A DNA stretch of 64,000 nt from Aliikangiella sp. G2MR2-5 (GTDB taxonomy: Bacteria > Pseudomonadota > Gammaproteobacteria > Enterobacterales > Kangiellaceae): positions 182,321 through 246,320 of the forward strand of contig NZ_JADPQF010000007.1 in assembly GCF_015687155.1 (NCBI RefSeq), given 5' to 3'. Shown piece by piece: positions 18,458 through 26,947 of this stretch. The notes beneath the pieces were generated by a model. That model was not told the DNA's origin. It was given only the letters and a program-made list of their open reading frames with translations, and made no database searches. The stretch's first letter is position 1; each line of letters opens with the position of its first letter. The position numbers and the translations under genes were made by a program.

Positions 18458-19012
18458 CTAGGAGTCCTGCTCATACTTGAGTACCCAGGTAATATAACCG
18501 CAATCAAAGCTAAGTCCTTGCACAAGGTTGTAGTTAATATGGTGATCGTTGGTGGCTGTATCCAGCTCAACAAAAGTTGTAGGCGATAAGTACAAGGGCA
18601 CAAGAGTCGCAGGGTAAAGTGACGGATTTTGCTCGTACAGCTGATGGCAGGTGATAATTGCGGCACTTCTAGCCTGGCTAAAATGATCAAACTGGCCGCA
18701 AGTTTTAAATCCAGAGTTTTCACAGGTATCTTCTTCTTTCTGCTTTACCGCCACCAGTTTTGAGGTCCGATCAAGATAGTAATCAACTCTCTGGTTATTG
18801 TTATTGATATTTAATATTTCTTCTTCAGTTAATTGATAATTAGCGATGTGCACAAAATAAGCGTTGCTCCCCAAGTTTTGCTCAGTAAGGATTTCACTCA
18901 AAAATTTATGAGCCTGCACTTGACCGCAAATAGCTAAAGTAATGCCCGTTGTGAGCAATACCAGGCTCACTTTGTTCAATCGGGCGAAAGCTCTCTGAAT
19001 GACTAAATTCAT
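18458..19012 (-). CDS. secreted protein, unknown function
   Basis: The protein has 184 residues with a signal peptide (hydrophobic core LVLLTTGITLAICG, cleavage near VQA-HKF). The mature part has several Cys (TCENS, KTCGQ, ITCHQ, FDCGY) that suggest disulfides in the periplasm. No domain is recognised. It converges on the TPR gene, with 47 bases between the stops. Confidence 0.6.
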   Translation of the reverse strand: MNLVIQRAFARLNKVSLVLLTTGITLAICGQVQAHKFLSEILTEQNLGSNAYFVHIANYQLTEEEILNINNNNQRVDYYLDRTSKLVAVKQKEEDTCENSGFKTCGQFDHFSQARSAAIITCHQLYEQNPSLYPATLVPLYLSPTTFVELDTATNDHHINYNLVQGLSFDCGYITWVLKYEQDS

Positions 19013-19518
19013 AATAAACGACTCCTAAAAACATTGTCACTCTTATCGGCACAACACATTTTCCGGGTTTCAGAATGTTTCAGTGTATCAGTTATGCCGC
19101 CAGCGACTTAAAGCAATGTAGGCAGATATTGTGGAACTAACCTTGAGGATTGTTAAGAAACTCGCTGGTAAATTCTGGTAAAAATACTTTTTATACCTTA
19201 TTTTTCAATAAGATAGCAACCTTTTCAACGAACTGGCATTATCCCGCCTTCCAATATTTTGACCACTATTGACCCGGTTATTTAATCGTTTTTTCTTTCT
19301 TTCCGAATAACAATAGATACGAACTGAAAGATACAAGCGCGCATTACCGGGACTTAGTGCCCATAAAAAACAATCGCCATATTGATGTTTCAGTAAAGGG
19401 AATCCTTTGCAAGGTCGCATCGTTTTTATTAGCCATCCGTAGTTTTGCAACTCAGGAGAAACAGGAATCACAGCCACGGGTTATCGCTTAACGACAGATA
19501 CATATTGGGAGAATCTAA
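19013..19518. other. intergenic between divergent genes
   Basis: About 500 bases. A minus-strand frame of 90 codons (19205-19477) lacks a ribosome site and family features, so I do not call it. Promoters for both flanking secreted protein genes should lie here. Confidence 0.45.
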
Positions 19519-19977
19519 ATGAAAATAACGCTAGCAACACTAACAATCGTGCTCGCCGGACTGCTCGCCAGTCAATCAGCCAACGCAGTCGGCCCGGTGT
19601 CATCACCTGGCTGGTATTACACCACTGTCAGTTATTCCAACGGCAGTCCTTCTTTTGGACGTGCCGGCCCATTTAGCGACGAAGCAACTTGTCAGGCAGT
19701 AAGATGGAATGATTATGGTGATGGCGGAGCGATACCATGGGATGGCGGTCCCGGATGTTTTTATCTCTACGAAAATCAAATCGGTGCCTATAACGAGATT
19801 CTACAACACTGGAACCTGGCTACCGGTCCTAATACAGGTCAACCGCACCTGGAAATGGAGATGTCACGATTACTGGATTCGGTCAACATTTTGATTGAGC
19901 AACATGCGATCAGCGGGTACAGAAAATCTCTTAATACTTTGAGCAACATCGAAGAAAAGGAAGTTATTAAACGATAG
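19519..19977 (+). CDS. small secreted protein, unknown function
   Basis: The protein has 152 residues with a clear signal peptide ending ANA. GGGAG lies seven bases before the ATG. The mature N-terminal half is rich in Gly, Tyr, Trp and Pro with two Cys (ATCQ and PGCF) that may pair; the C-terminal 50 residues are helical. I do not recognise the family. Confidence 0.65.
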   Translation: MKITLATLTIVLAGLLASQSANAVGPVSSPGWYYTTVSYSNGSPSFGRAGPFSDEATCQAVRWNDYGDGGAIPWDGGPGCFYLYENQIGAYNEILQHWNLATGPNTGQPHLEMEMSRLLDSVNILIEQHAISGYRKSLNTLSNIEEKEVIKR

Positions 19978-20035
19978 GTCAGCTCCAACGACTCCTGATT
20001 CCTCTTCTTTTGTACAAGGAAAGGAATCTCAGGGC

Positions 20036-20863
20036 TCAAGCTTTCGCCAGCAATCGATCAAGCATTTTCGAGGACAGTATACGTTTGAGAAAACTGAAAA
20101 TTTTGGTGGGAGTGGTTACCCTGTAACGAGCTTTAGGCACCTTACTTTCCATGGCATGCAATAATGCTTTGGTGACTGCTTCAGGTCCGAGCGTAAAGGT
20201 AGTTGACGGTCCTTCTTTTTCCAATCGACGAATTTCTTCAACATACTTTGCATGATGAATACTGTTTTGCCAGTCAATATTTGCTTTAAAAGCCAACAGA
20301 GCGTTCGCGCGAAACCGGGATTCGATGGGACCGGGTTCAATCAGGGAAACATAAATATTGCTCCCTGTTAATTCCAGTCGCATCGTATCGGTGAGACCTT
20401 CAATTGCAAATTTGGATGCATTATAGGCGCCACGATAAGGCATGCAGACAAACCCTAACACAGAACTATTTTGAACAATCCTCCCATGTCCCTGTTCTCT
20501 CATTACCTTAAGTACTCTGCGAGTCAGATGATGCCAACCAAATACATTGGTTTCAAACTGTGTTCTTAATACTTCGGTCGGTATATCTTCGACTGCTCCA
20601 GGTTGTCCGTAGGCCCCATTATTGAAAAGAAAATCGAGTTTTCCACCAGTATGCACCAACAAGGTATCAATAGCAGCATCGATACTGTCGGTGTTATTCA
20701 GATCCATTAGCAGCACATTGACGCCAAGTGATTTCAGCCGCTCTATATCTGCAGCCTGGCGTACGCAAGCAAATACCTGATATCCCCTTTCTTGTAAAAA
20801 AATGGCAGCATGAAAACCAATACCGCTTGAGCAACCGGTAATTAAAATTGAGCCTTTTTCCAT
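20036..20863 (-). CDS. short-chain dehydrogenase/reductase
   Basis: The protein has 275 residues with the classical SDR pattern: the cofactor loop TGCSSGIG near residue 9, NNGAYG (an NNAG variant) near residue 83, a catalytic Ser in QNSSVLG, and YNASK as the catalytic Tyr/Lys. It would reduce or oxidise a small alcohol or ketone using NAD(P)H in the cytosol. The C-terminal third resembles retinol-dehydrogenase-like SDRs. The substrate cannot be read from sequence. It stands alone between unrelated genes. Confidence 0.9.
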   Translation of the reverse strand: MEKGSILITGCSSGIGFHAAIFLQERGYQVFACVRQAADIERLKSLGVNVLLMDLNNTDSIDAAIDTLLVHTGGKLDFLFNNGAYGQPGAVEDIPTEVLRTQFETNVFGWHHLTRRVLKVMREQGHGRIVQNSSVLGFVCMPYRGAYNASKFAIEGLTDTMRLELTGSNIYVSLIEPGPIESRFRANALLAFKANIDWQNSIHHAKYVEEIRRLEKEGPSTTFTLGPEAVTKALLHAMESKVPKARYRVTTPTKIFSFLKRILSSKMLDRLLAKA

Positions 20864-20990
20864 TATCCACAGCTTAGTTAGTAAAAAATAAGAGTCGACT
20901 ATACCGGATAATAATCCCGGTAGACAGCCGTTAAAATAAGGCGAGCTTGTGTACTATACTAAAATAACTCCACCGCATAATATTCTACAA

Positions 20991-21494
20991 ATGTATTCCA
21001 GCAGTTTTGTGAACAAATTGTTCTACACACTCCGAATTTTATCTGGATTGATTGTGCTAAGCTCTTGTGCTGCATCCGGCCCAGTTTTCAATTCTGAATT
21101 GATTAAAGTGCCAGACGCCAGGGCCACACTCGTCATCTATCTGGCCGGGTTCGGAAAGCACATGAATTTATTTGTTGATGGTCAACCAATAGGGTTGATT
21201 AGACATAATGGCTTTGTAGTTTACAACAGCCTTCCCGGCTCATATCAGATTTCCGCGATGAGCCGATGGGATGACGGATTACCTCCCCCTCCTTTGGATG
21301 TCCAGTTGACTCAAGGCAAGGTGACTTATATCAGATATAACCCTAAATTTGAACAAACCCGCATTGTTGCCGCTTGTGGAGAAAACGAAGAAATATTGCG
21401 TGTTTGTTGGCGCTACACTGATATTCCGGCATTTGAAACTGTTCAGGAGTCACTAGCGTTGTCAGAGCTCGGTGACTTGAAACAAAGTCAGTGA
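20991..21494 (+). CDS. DUF2846-like lipoprotein
   Basis: I prefer the ATG at 20991, because its signal peptide ends in LSSC (a lipobox); a GTG at 20949 would add 14 residues. The 167-residue protein holds a segment, ATLVIYLAGFGKHMNLFVDG then LPGSYQISA, like DUF2846 or PEGA-type beta domains found in envelope lipoproteins. The next lipoprotein gene starts 15 bases after its stop, so they are cotranscribed. Confidence 0.65.
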   Translation: MYSSSFVNKLFYTLRILSGLIVLSSCAASGPVFNSELIKVPDARATLVIYLAGFGKHMNLFVDGQPIGLIRHNGFVVYNSLPGSYQISAMSRWDDGLPPPPLDVQLTQGKVTYIRYNPKFEQTRIVAACGENEEILRVCWRYTDIPAFETVQESLALSELGDLKQSQ

Positions 21495-21509
21495 ATTGAG
21501 AGGTGCCGA

Positions 21510-22295
21510 ATGAATTTTAAGCTAAAGTACTCCTTGATATATTTATTCGTCCCGATAATTCTAAGCGCTTGCACATCCAAACATCTACCGTTAATGCCGC
21601 CAATGCCCAAAGGGACCAGCGCCCATTTTATTTCCCAAAGTCCAGATAATATCCAACCAGATGTTAAAGGCCCTGAGTCAATTGGCGGAAGTATGGGAGA
21701 CGGTGCAGCAGCAGGGGCTGGAGCAGGTTTTGTCGCAGGCTTGCAATGTGGTCCTCTGTTTATCATTTGTTCACCGGTTGGCGCACTTGTCGGTAGTGGA
21801 GCAGGAACTATTGCTGGCGGAATAGAAGGCAGCATAATAGCCTTAAGCAAAGAGGAAAAAGTAAAAATGGAAGAAGCTATCCGCTCCAGACTCGGTGGAA
21901 ATAAACTCGAAGAAGCACTTTCTCATCAATTGCTTCAGCGCGCGAGTCTGGACTGGAACATTCTTCAGGATGCACCTGAGACACTGTCGAACGACACCCT
22001 TATTCATTACAGAATTGAAGGCTTCAGATTTTTACAATATTCACAAAGCCAACTCTCAATATCACTACTTGCTTCATTAAGCATGGAGTTCGAAAGTGAC
22101 AATAAAATGGTGAAAAGTAAGCGCTATCTATACAACTATCGCAGTCCCAAACTTCCTGTCAGTCACTGGCTCGCTGATGATGGGAAAAATATCGCGCTAG
22201 AGGTCAATATCGGTTTGGGAGAAATTGCCGACTTAATGGCTGCTTCCCTACTTACCCCGCCCGCGCCCAAATCTCGTCCAAGCTTTTTTCGCTGA
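21510..22295 (+). CDS. lipoprotein with glycine-zipper segment
   Basis: The protein has 261 residues with a lipobox LSAC. Residues about 60-110 are a Gly/Ala-rich stretch (MGDGAAAGAGAGFVAG and LVGSGAGTIAGGIEGS) typical of glycine zippers that insert into or oligomerise in membranes. The rest has no recognised domain. It forms an operon with the DUF2846-like lipoprotein upstream, which suggests a shared outer-membrane role. Confidence 0.65.
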   Translation: MNFKLKYSLIYLFVPIILSACTSKHLPLMPPMPKGTSAHFISQSPDNIQPDVKGPESIGGSMGDGAAAGAGAGFVAGLQCGPLFIICSPVGALVGSGAGTIAGGIEGSIIALSKEEKVKMEEAIRSRLGGNKLEEALSHQLLQRASLDWNILQDAPETLSNDTLIHYRIEGFRFLQYSQSQLSISLLASLSMEFESDNKMVKSKRYLYNYRSPKLPVSHWLADDGKNIALEVNIGLGEIADLMAASLLTPPAPKSRPSFFR

Positions 22296-22669
22296 TGTTT
22301 CCCATCCTCAATAATAGATTGTCGTTTACTAATCCATCTCAGGCCGAACAAATTTGCCGCACCAGATAACCCTCAGGCCAAGCTCACCAGGCTCTCCTTT
22401 TCTAATTGGGATATATTGATTACTTACACAACAAAGAGGCTCGATGCTGCGGTCTTTTTTAACTCTGAAATAGATTTTACCCCTTAATTCAGAAATCAAT
22501 ACAATGGTTTTCTTCTTGTGGTATCTACTTTGCTAACCAGAGATCAATGTTCTAAAGACAACGTTTGAAAGAAGTAGCTAGTTAAAAAGAACGGGCAAGG
22601 AGTCACCAACCATGCTCCTATGAATCAACAGGCAGAGTCTGAAAACGAACTGAAACTGAAAAACTACTA
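22296..22669. other. intergenic, no gene seen
   Basis: About 370 AT-rich bases between two convergent genes. A plus-strand frame at 22620-22823 overlaps the small membrane protein gene in antisense and is rejected. I see no strong hairpin. Confidence 0.45.
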
Positions 22670-22936
22670 TCAGGCAGTAAATACGTGTGCTGCTGACTTT
22701 ACATTCAAGTCTGTCGTTCCTTCTAACTCGAAAATCGACCAGTACTTTTTGCCAATAGCTCGACCTATGTTGGCAAAAATTAATATAAGAGAAAAACAGA
22801 GGGCTACTAATAATCCAGTTTGATGATCAGTATTGATGAAGTCAGAGACAACCAGAAGACAGGAAATCATCATTCCAACAGTTGCACCCAAGCTGGTGAA
22901 GGTAATTATTGCTTCTTTTTTAGCTGATGATGACAT
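22670..22936 (-). CDS. small membrane protein
   Basis: The protein has 88 residues with two transmembrane helices (about 9-31 and 41-60) and a hydrophilic tail. AGAGG lies seven bases before the ATG, which supports it over the antisense frame. The function is unknown. Confidence 0.6.
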   Translation of the reverse strand: MSSSAKKEAIITFTSLGATVGMMISCLLVVSDFINTDHQTGLLVALCFSLILIFANIGRAIGKKYWSIFELEGTTDLNVKSAAHVFTA

Positions 22937-23250
22937 CTGACAACCTCTGATCTACGAGCCTAATTTGGCCAAAATGCTAGTTGTGCACCTGAACAAAAAA
23001 AGAACAGCTAAAGGTGCAAAACCAAAATATCGCACTTGGAGATTTTAAGCAATCAGAGATTTATTGTTTTTTGGAATAAAAAAAGAGGAATCTATTCATT
23101 TTCTACGAGGGACTACAAAGGACCGGACTACAAGTGACCGAACTACAAGGAACAACCTGATAAGTCTATTTAAAGAGGCTCACGGATATTCTCTGCTAGC
23201 TCGTCTGGTAATGCGGAAGGAGCTCGCTAACAAAGCGTTTGCTTTTATCG
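22937..23250. other. intergenic with short tandem repeat
   Basis: About 310 bases between the small membrane protein start and the EAL gene stop. It contains the 15-base tandem repeat at 23111-23155 and no convincing gene. Confidence 0.45.
23111..23155. repeat. 15-bp tandem repeat, three copies
   Basis: GACTACAAAGGACCG, GACTACAAGTGACCG and AACTACAAGGAACAA follow each other without gaps. The first two differ at two positions; the third is more diverged. Confidence 0.8.
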
Positions 23251-25029
23251 CTACTCTGTTAGCTCGGCCATCCAGCTTTCAAGAAAACTGGTCACTTTAT
23301 CGGCATCAACGGGGTGGGCGAAATAATGACCCTGAATAAAGTTACATTCTGCGTCTTTAAAGAAATTAACCTGTTCCTGTTTTTCAACGCCACAAGCTAC
23401 GGTGTAGAGTCCAAAATTATTAGCAATGGTAATGATGGATTTCAATAGCTTCTGACCATTTTGATTATTGAGTTCATCGCAGATAAATCGGCGATCAATT
23501 TTCAATACGTCGAGGGGTAAGTTTTGTAGCAGTGTAATTGAAGAATAGTCACTACCAAAATCGTCCAGGGAGACGGTTATATCCAGAGTGCAGTACTGCC
23601 TCAGTACTTCAATCGCCTTATCAATATCTTTCAGTATGGCCCTTTCGGTAACTTCAACTTCCAGACTACTTCCGGGAATATCGTAAAGCGACATATAGCT
23701 CTTAAGCAAATCTATCGTTTCCGAGTTGTAGAGCTGTGCCTCTGATAAATTAATTGACGCTCGTAAGTAGTTGTATCCTTTCTCACGCCACAACTGCACC
23801 TGACGACAAACACGGTCAAAAACCCAGTTACCTATTTCACAAATTAAATTGGTTTCTTCGGCAACCGGCATAAATTCCGCAGCAGGAATTAACTGACTGC
23901 CGGGCTTCTGCCATCTTACAAGCGCTTCAAACGCCACAACATCCCCATCGGATAAACTGACTCTTGGCTGAAACTGCACACTTAGCTCATTGTGATCCAG
24001 AGCTCGACGTAATTCCTTTTCCATTTGAAACTTATCGAGTGCATGAGTATTCATTTCCTTTTCAAAATACGCTATCTCGCTCTTGCCTCGTCGGGAAGCT
24101 TCATTAACCGCGAAATCTGCATTTTTCAAGAGTATTTCTGCATCTTTTCCATCACTCGGGAAAACAGATATACCAATACAGGCATCAAGCAAAATTCGAT
24201 GCTCCTCAACGACGAAGGCAACCGACAACGCATCAAGTAGCCTTCTTGCCACTTTCAGTGCATTTTCCGGCTGTTCTATATCAACCAGTAACAAAGAGAA
24301 TTCAGCGCCAGTGGTTCTCGCGACCAGCATCTTTTGATCTACTTTTTCATGACCTTTTCGCTGAACCAGATCACTCCCTCTTACCACTTTTTCCAGGCGC
24401 TCACCAACCAATGTCAGTAGAGTGTCACCCGCATCTCGACCGATATGGCTGTTTATCTTTTCAAACTCATCAAGGTCAAGATGCAGCACCGCAATGACTT
24501 CTTTTTTACGCCTGGCTATTTGAATAACCCGGTTTAGCTCTTTGACTAAATAATCACGGTTTGGTAGCCCGGTGAGCTTGTCGTAGTAAGCCAGCTTTTC
24601 GAGTGACTTTTTCTGAATAGCGTAGTTGTTTCTCATCACTAATACTGATTCAACCAGTCTGTCAATCTCATCAGTTTCGGGAATGATGCCGTTAATCGGC
24701 ATTGGTTCTGCTTTACCGATATCTCGGATAAAGTGATTGAGATAATCAAGCTTTACAATCAGCTTCGCCTGAATCCGTGCTCTGACCAGAATCACCAACA
24801 GACTCATCATTAAAAAGCTAACTCCAGCAGATAAGGCCACGATTACCCATTCAGCATTGGCTGATAGAGAGTTGTTAGCATCAAGAGCCTCACTAATTTC
24901 GGGCGCATAGGAAAGGTAAATATAGACCCCTGCGGCATGTATTAGCGCAAGGCTCGCCAAAATTGGAAAGTGTATCAGTGTTAGATTGTCTTTAAGTTTC
25001 AACTGTCCGACCTCAGAAGTCCCTGGCAA
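23251..25029 (-). CDS. c-di-GMP phosphodiesterase, degenerate GGDEF plus EAL
   Basis: The protein has 592 residues. Two N-terminal transmembrane helices (about 18-40 and 60-82) lead to a linker, a GGDEF domain (about 150-320) and an EAL domain (about 335-585). The GGDEF signature reads TGAEF, so cyclase activity is doubtful. The EAL domain keeps EALVRW, the metal/active-site residues in VEVTE, DDFGSDYSS and KIDR, and the late Glu in CGVEKQ. It should therefore degrade c-di-GMP, with the GGDEF part perhaps a GTP sensor. It is membrane-bound without an obvious periplasmic sensor. Confidence 0.88.
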   Translation of the reverse strand: MPGTSEVGQLKLKDNLTLIHFPILASLALIHAAGVYIYLSYAPEISEALDANNSLSANAEWVIVALSAGVSFLMMSLLVILVRARIQAKLIVKLDYLNHFIRDIGKAEPMPINGIIPETDEIDRLVESVLVMRNNYAIQKKSLEKLAYYDKLTGLPNRDYLVKELNRVIQIARRKKEVIAVLHLDLDEFEKINSHIGRDAGDTLLTLVGERLEKVVRGSDLVQRKGHEKVDQKMLVARTTGAEFSLLLVDIEQPENALKVARRLLDALSVAFVVEEHRILLDACIGISVFPSDGKDAEILLKNADFAVNEASRRGKSEIAYFEKEMNTHALDKFQMEKELRRALDHNELSVQFQPRVSLSDGDVVAFEALVRWQKPGSQLIPAAEFMPVAEETNLICEIGNWVFDRVCRQVQLWREKGYNYLRASINLSEAQLYNSETIDLLKSYMSLYDIPGSSLEVEVTERAILKDIDKAIEVLRQYCTLDITVSLDDFGSDYSSITLLQNLPLDVLKIDRRFICDELNNQNGQKLLKSIITIANNFGLYTVACGVEKQEQVNFFKDAECNFIQGHYFAHPVDADKVTSFLESWMAELTE

Positions 25030-25464
25030 ACAAGGAAAAGTGAGCAGGCTATATTCGAATATCTATAATTATGCTGCCTATCTAAAGCTTAGTTGAAAAT
25101 GAAGAAACTACTGAATTTTTTAGATATATTTCAATCAAACCTAGAATTTCTCGCCTTAAAAAGTATCCGGAGGGAGAATAATCTCTAACCTTATACTGTT
25201 GGCAGGTAAACTCGATTCTCCTATCTCCAAATATATTGAGGGGATACCCCCTCCAGAAAGAGAAGGTTGTGGCATACCAAGTATTAGCAAACATTCCTTT
25301 GTGAATCTGGTCGAATCGGCTATTTTACCTGTCAGACAAATTCGATTACTATCAGACAAGGTTACAACCGTAAAACAGGGTAAAATCGTAGAGTTATCAA
25401 GTTACTTAAATACTTCGGCCTTACTGAGACAAAATGAATAAGCGTCAGCAGAAGAAGCATTGAA
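25030..25464. other. intergenic, no gene called
   Basis: About 435 bases between divergent EAL and DUF3667-type genes. Short frames exist on both strands (for example 25199-25441) but lack a ribosome site and family features. It should carry both promoters. Confidence 0.45.
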
Positions 25465-26211
25465 ATGGAAAACAAAGTTAATAACGAACAAGATCTGTGT
25501 GGAAATTGCAGAGCCGAACTTTATGGCTCTTATTGCTCAGAATGCGGGCAGAAAGCTAATCAACCCATAGCAATAAAACCCATACTCAATTCGGTATTTG
25601 AAAAAACCAGTGAGCTTGATTTTCGTTTTGTCACTTTAGCCAAGGCTTTGTTGACCTCTCCAGGTAGAATGATAAAAGAATATCTGGAAGGTAAAAGAAT
25701 TATCTATACTCATCCGATTAAAGCATTATTCTATTTCGCAACAGCCTATCTGATTGTTTTTTCATTACTCGACATAAGTATTGGATTTAGTGGTAGTTCT
25801 GAAAAATACGGAAAAGCCGTTGTAGCCATCATAAACTATCTGGTATTTGTTTTTCTTGCGCTAACCAGTTTTCCTTTCAAATGGATTTACCACAAGCAAA
25901 AATTAAACTGGGCGGAATCTTTTGTCGTACTTTGCTATGCCTGGTGTGGTTATTTACTGCTTACAACATTAATCGCCCCAATAAGTAAGCTGATACCACT
26001 ACACTTCGAATTCAGCCGGTTGGCAATAGGTGCCATCTATCTTATCTGGGTTTGTAAAACACTGTTTAAAGAGTCATGGCCGCTAACAGTATTAAAAGCA
26101 GTTCTAACCTATATAGCCTATTTTGTTTGTACTATGCTGGTAATGACAGTAGTGATTTTCTTTGCTTATCTTTTTCAGTATGAACCTTTAATGATTAGCC
26201 TCAAACAATAG
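25465..26211 (+). CDS. DUF3667-type zinc-ribbon membrane protein
   Basis: The protein has 248 residues. An N-terminal zinc ribbon (CGNC, then CSEC, residues about 12-32) is followed by SPGRMIKEYLEGKRIIYTHP, typical of DUF3667, and five or so transmembrane helices. Family function is unknown. It stands alone, upstream of a convergent receiver-like gene. Confidence 0.8.
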   Translation: MENKVNNEQDLCGNCRAELYGSYCSECGQKANQPIAIKPILNSVFEKTSELDFRFVTLAKALLTSPGRMIKEYLEGKRIIYTHPIKALFYFATAYLIVFSLLDISIGFSGSSEKYGKAVVAIINYLVFVFLALTSFPFKWIYHKQKLNWAESFVVLCYAWCGYLLLTTLIAPISKLIPLHFEFSRLAIGAIYLIWVCKTLFKESWPLTVLKAVLTYIAYFVCTMLVMTVVIFFAYLFQYEPLMISLKQ

Positions 26212-26242
26212 GAAAAGCAGACAAAAGCTTCATCAAAAGTCC

Positions 26243-26677
26243 TTACTTTAGCCTCGCCGATACAGAAAACTTATCAGGACTGGCGACCATATCCAGCATT
26301 AATTTGCATGCTTTTTCGGGGGCAAGAGGCACATTAAGCCACCCAACTAAAATAGAAAGCGCCTCCAAGGCTTTAGTTGCAGAAGCCAGTAATTTAGCCG
26401 CAGACTGCACGCTTATCCCAAGACATATAGCGTTTGCCTGTAACCTCGATTTTGATATTTTCTCAAGAATCTGGGCTCCTTCTATGCCACCGCTTCCATC
26501 GGGTTCCATATTAATAATGATTGCATCGAATGCTTTCTCATTGATAGCAGATAACGCCAGTTCAACTTGTGTAACGATAGTTGTTTCGCATCCCAGCCGC
26601 TCTAACTCTTTTTCCATTCCATAAAAAATATCAATTCCGTAGGTTGCAATCAACAGCACGCCCTTTGAATTACCCAT
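26243..26677 (-). CDS. degenerate response-regulator receiver-like protein
   Basis: The protein has 144 residues with the alternating strand/helix pattern of a receiver domain. The phosphoacceptor position reads AIIINMEPDGSG, with Asn56 where Asp is expected, and the acidic pair after the first strand is missing (VLLIATYGID). It should not be phosphorylated and may be a pseudo-receiver signalling by protein contact. No output domain is present. The REC call rests on pattern, not on a strong match. Confidence 0.5.
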   Translation of the reverse strand: MGNSKGVLLIATYGIDIFYGMEKELERLGCETTIVTQVELALSAINEKAFDAIIINMEPDGSGGIEGAQILEKISKSRLQANAICLGISVQSAAKLLASATKALEALSILVGWLNVPLAPEKACKLMLDMVASPDKFSVSARLK

Positions 26678-26947
26678 CTTTGTACCTGTCCAGTCATTTT
26701 GTAAACTACCACTATAGTTTTAGCTGGTTTTGTTAAAAAGTAAAAGTCGGAACTCAAATAGAGATAGTCTTTTAAAGCAGCGCTTCAAGCGCTATTTTTG
26801 CTATCACGCTACAGTATTAAAGCTAGCAAAGTATTATCAAGACAACCCAAAGTATTAACATACACGACTTGTTTCAAATAGGTATCGATATTACGAGATT
26901 TGTCGAAAACTGCACCTGGAGCTTTTAATAATCTAAGGAGCAGACAA

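Noticed and set aside
19205..19477. A 90-codon minus-strand frame in the gap before the secreted protein at 19519
   Set aside because: No ribosome site and an atypical amino-acid mix; probably chance.
22620..22823. A 67-codon plus-strand frame
   Set aside because: It is antisense to the minus-strand membrane protein, which has a good ribosome site.
25199..25441. An 80-codon plus-strand frame before the DUF3667-type gene
   Set aside because: No ribosome site or recognised motif.
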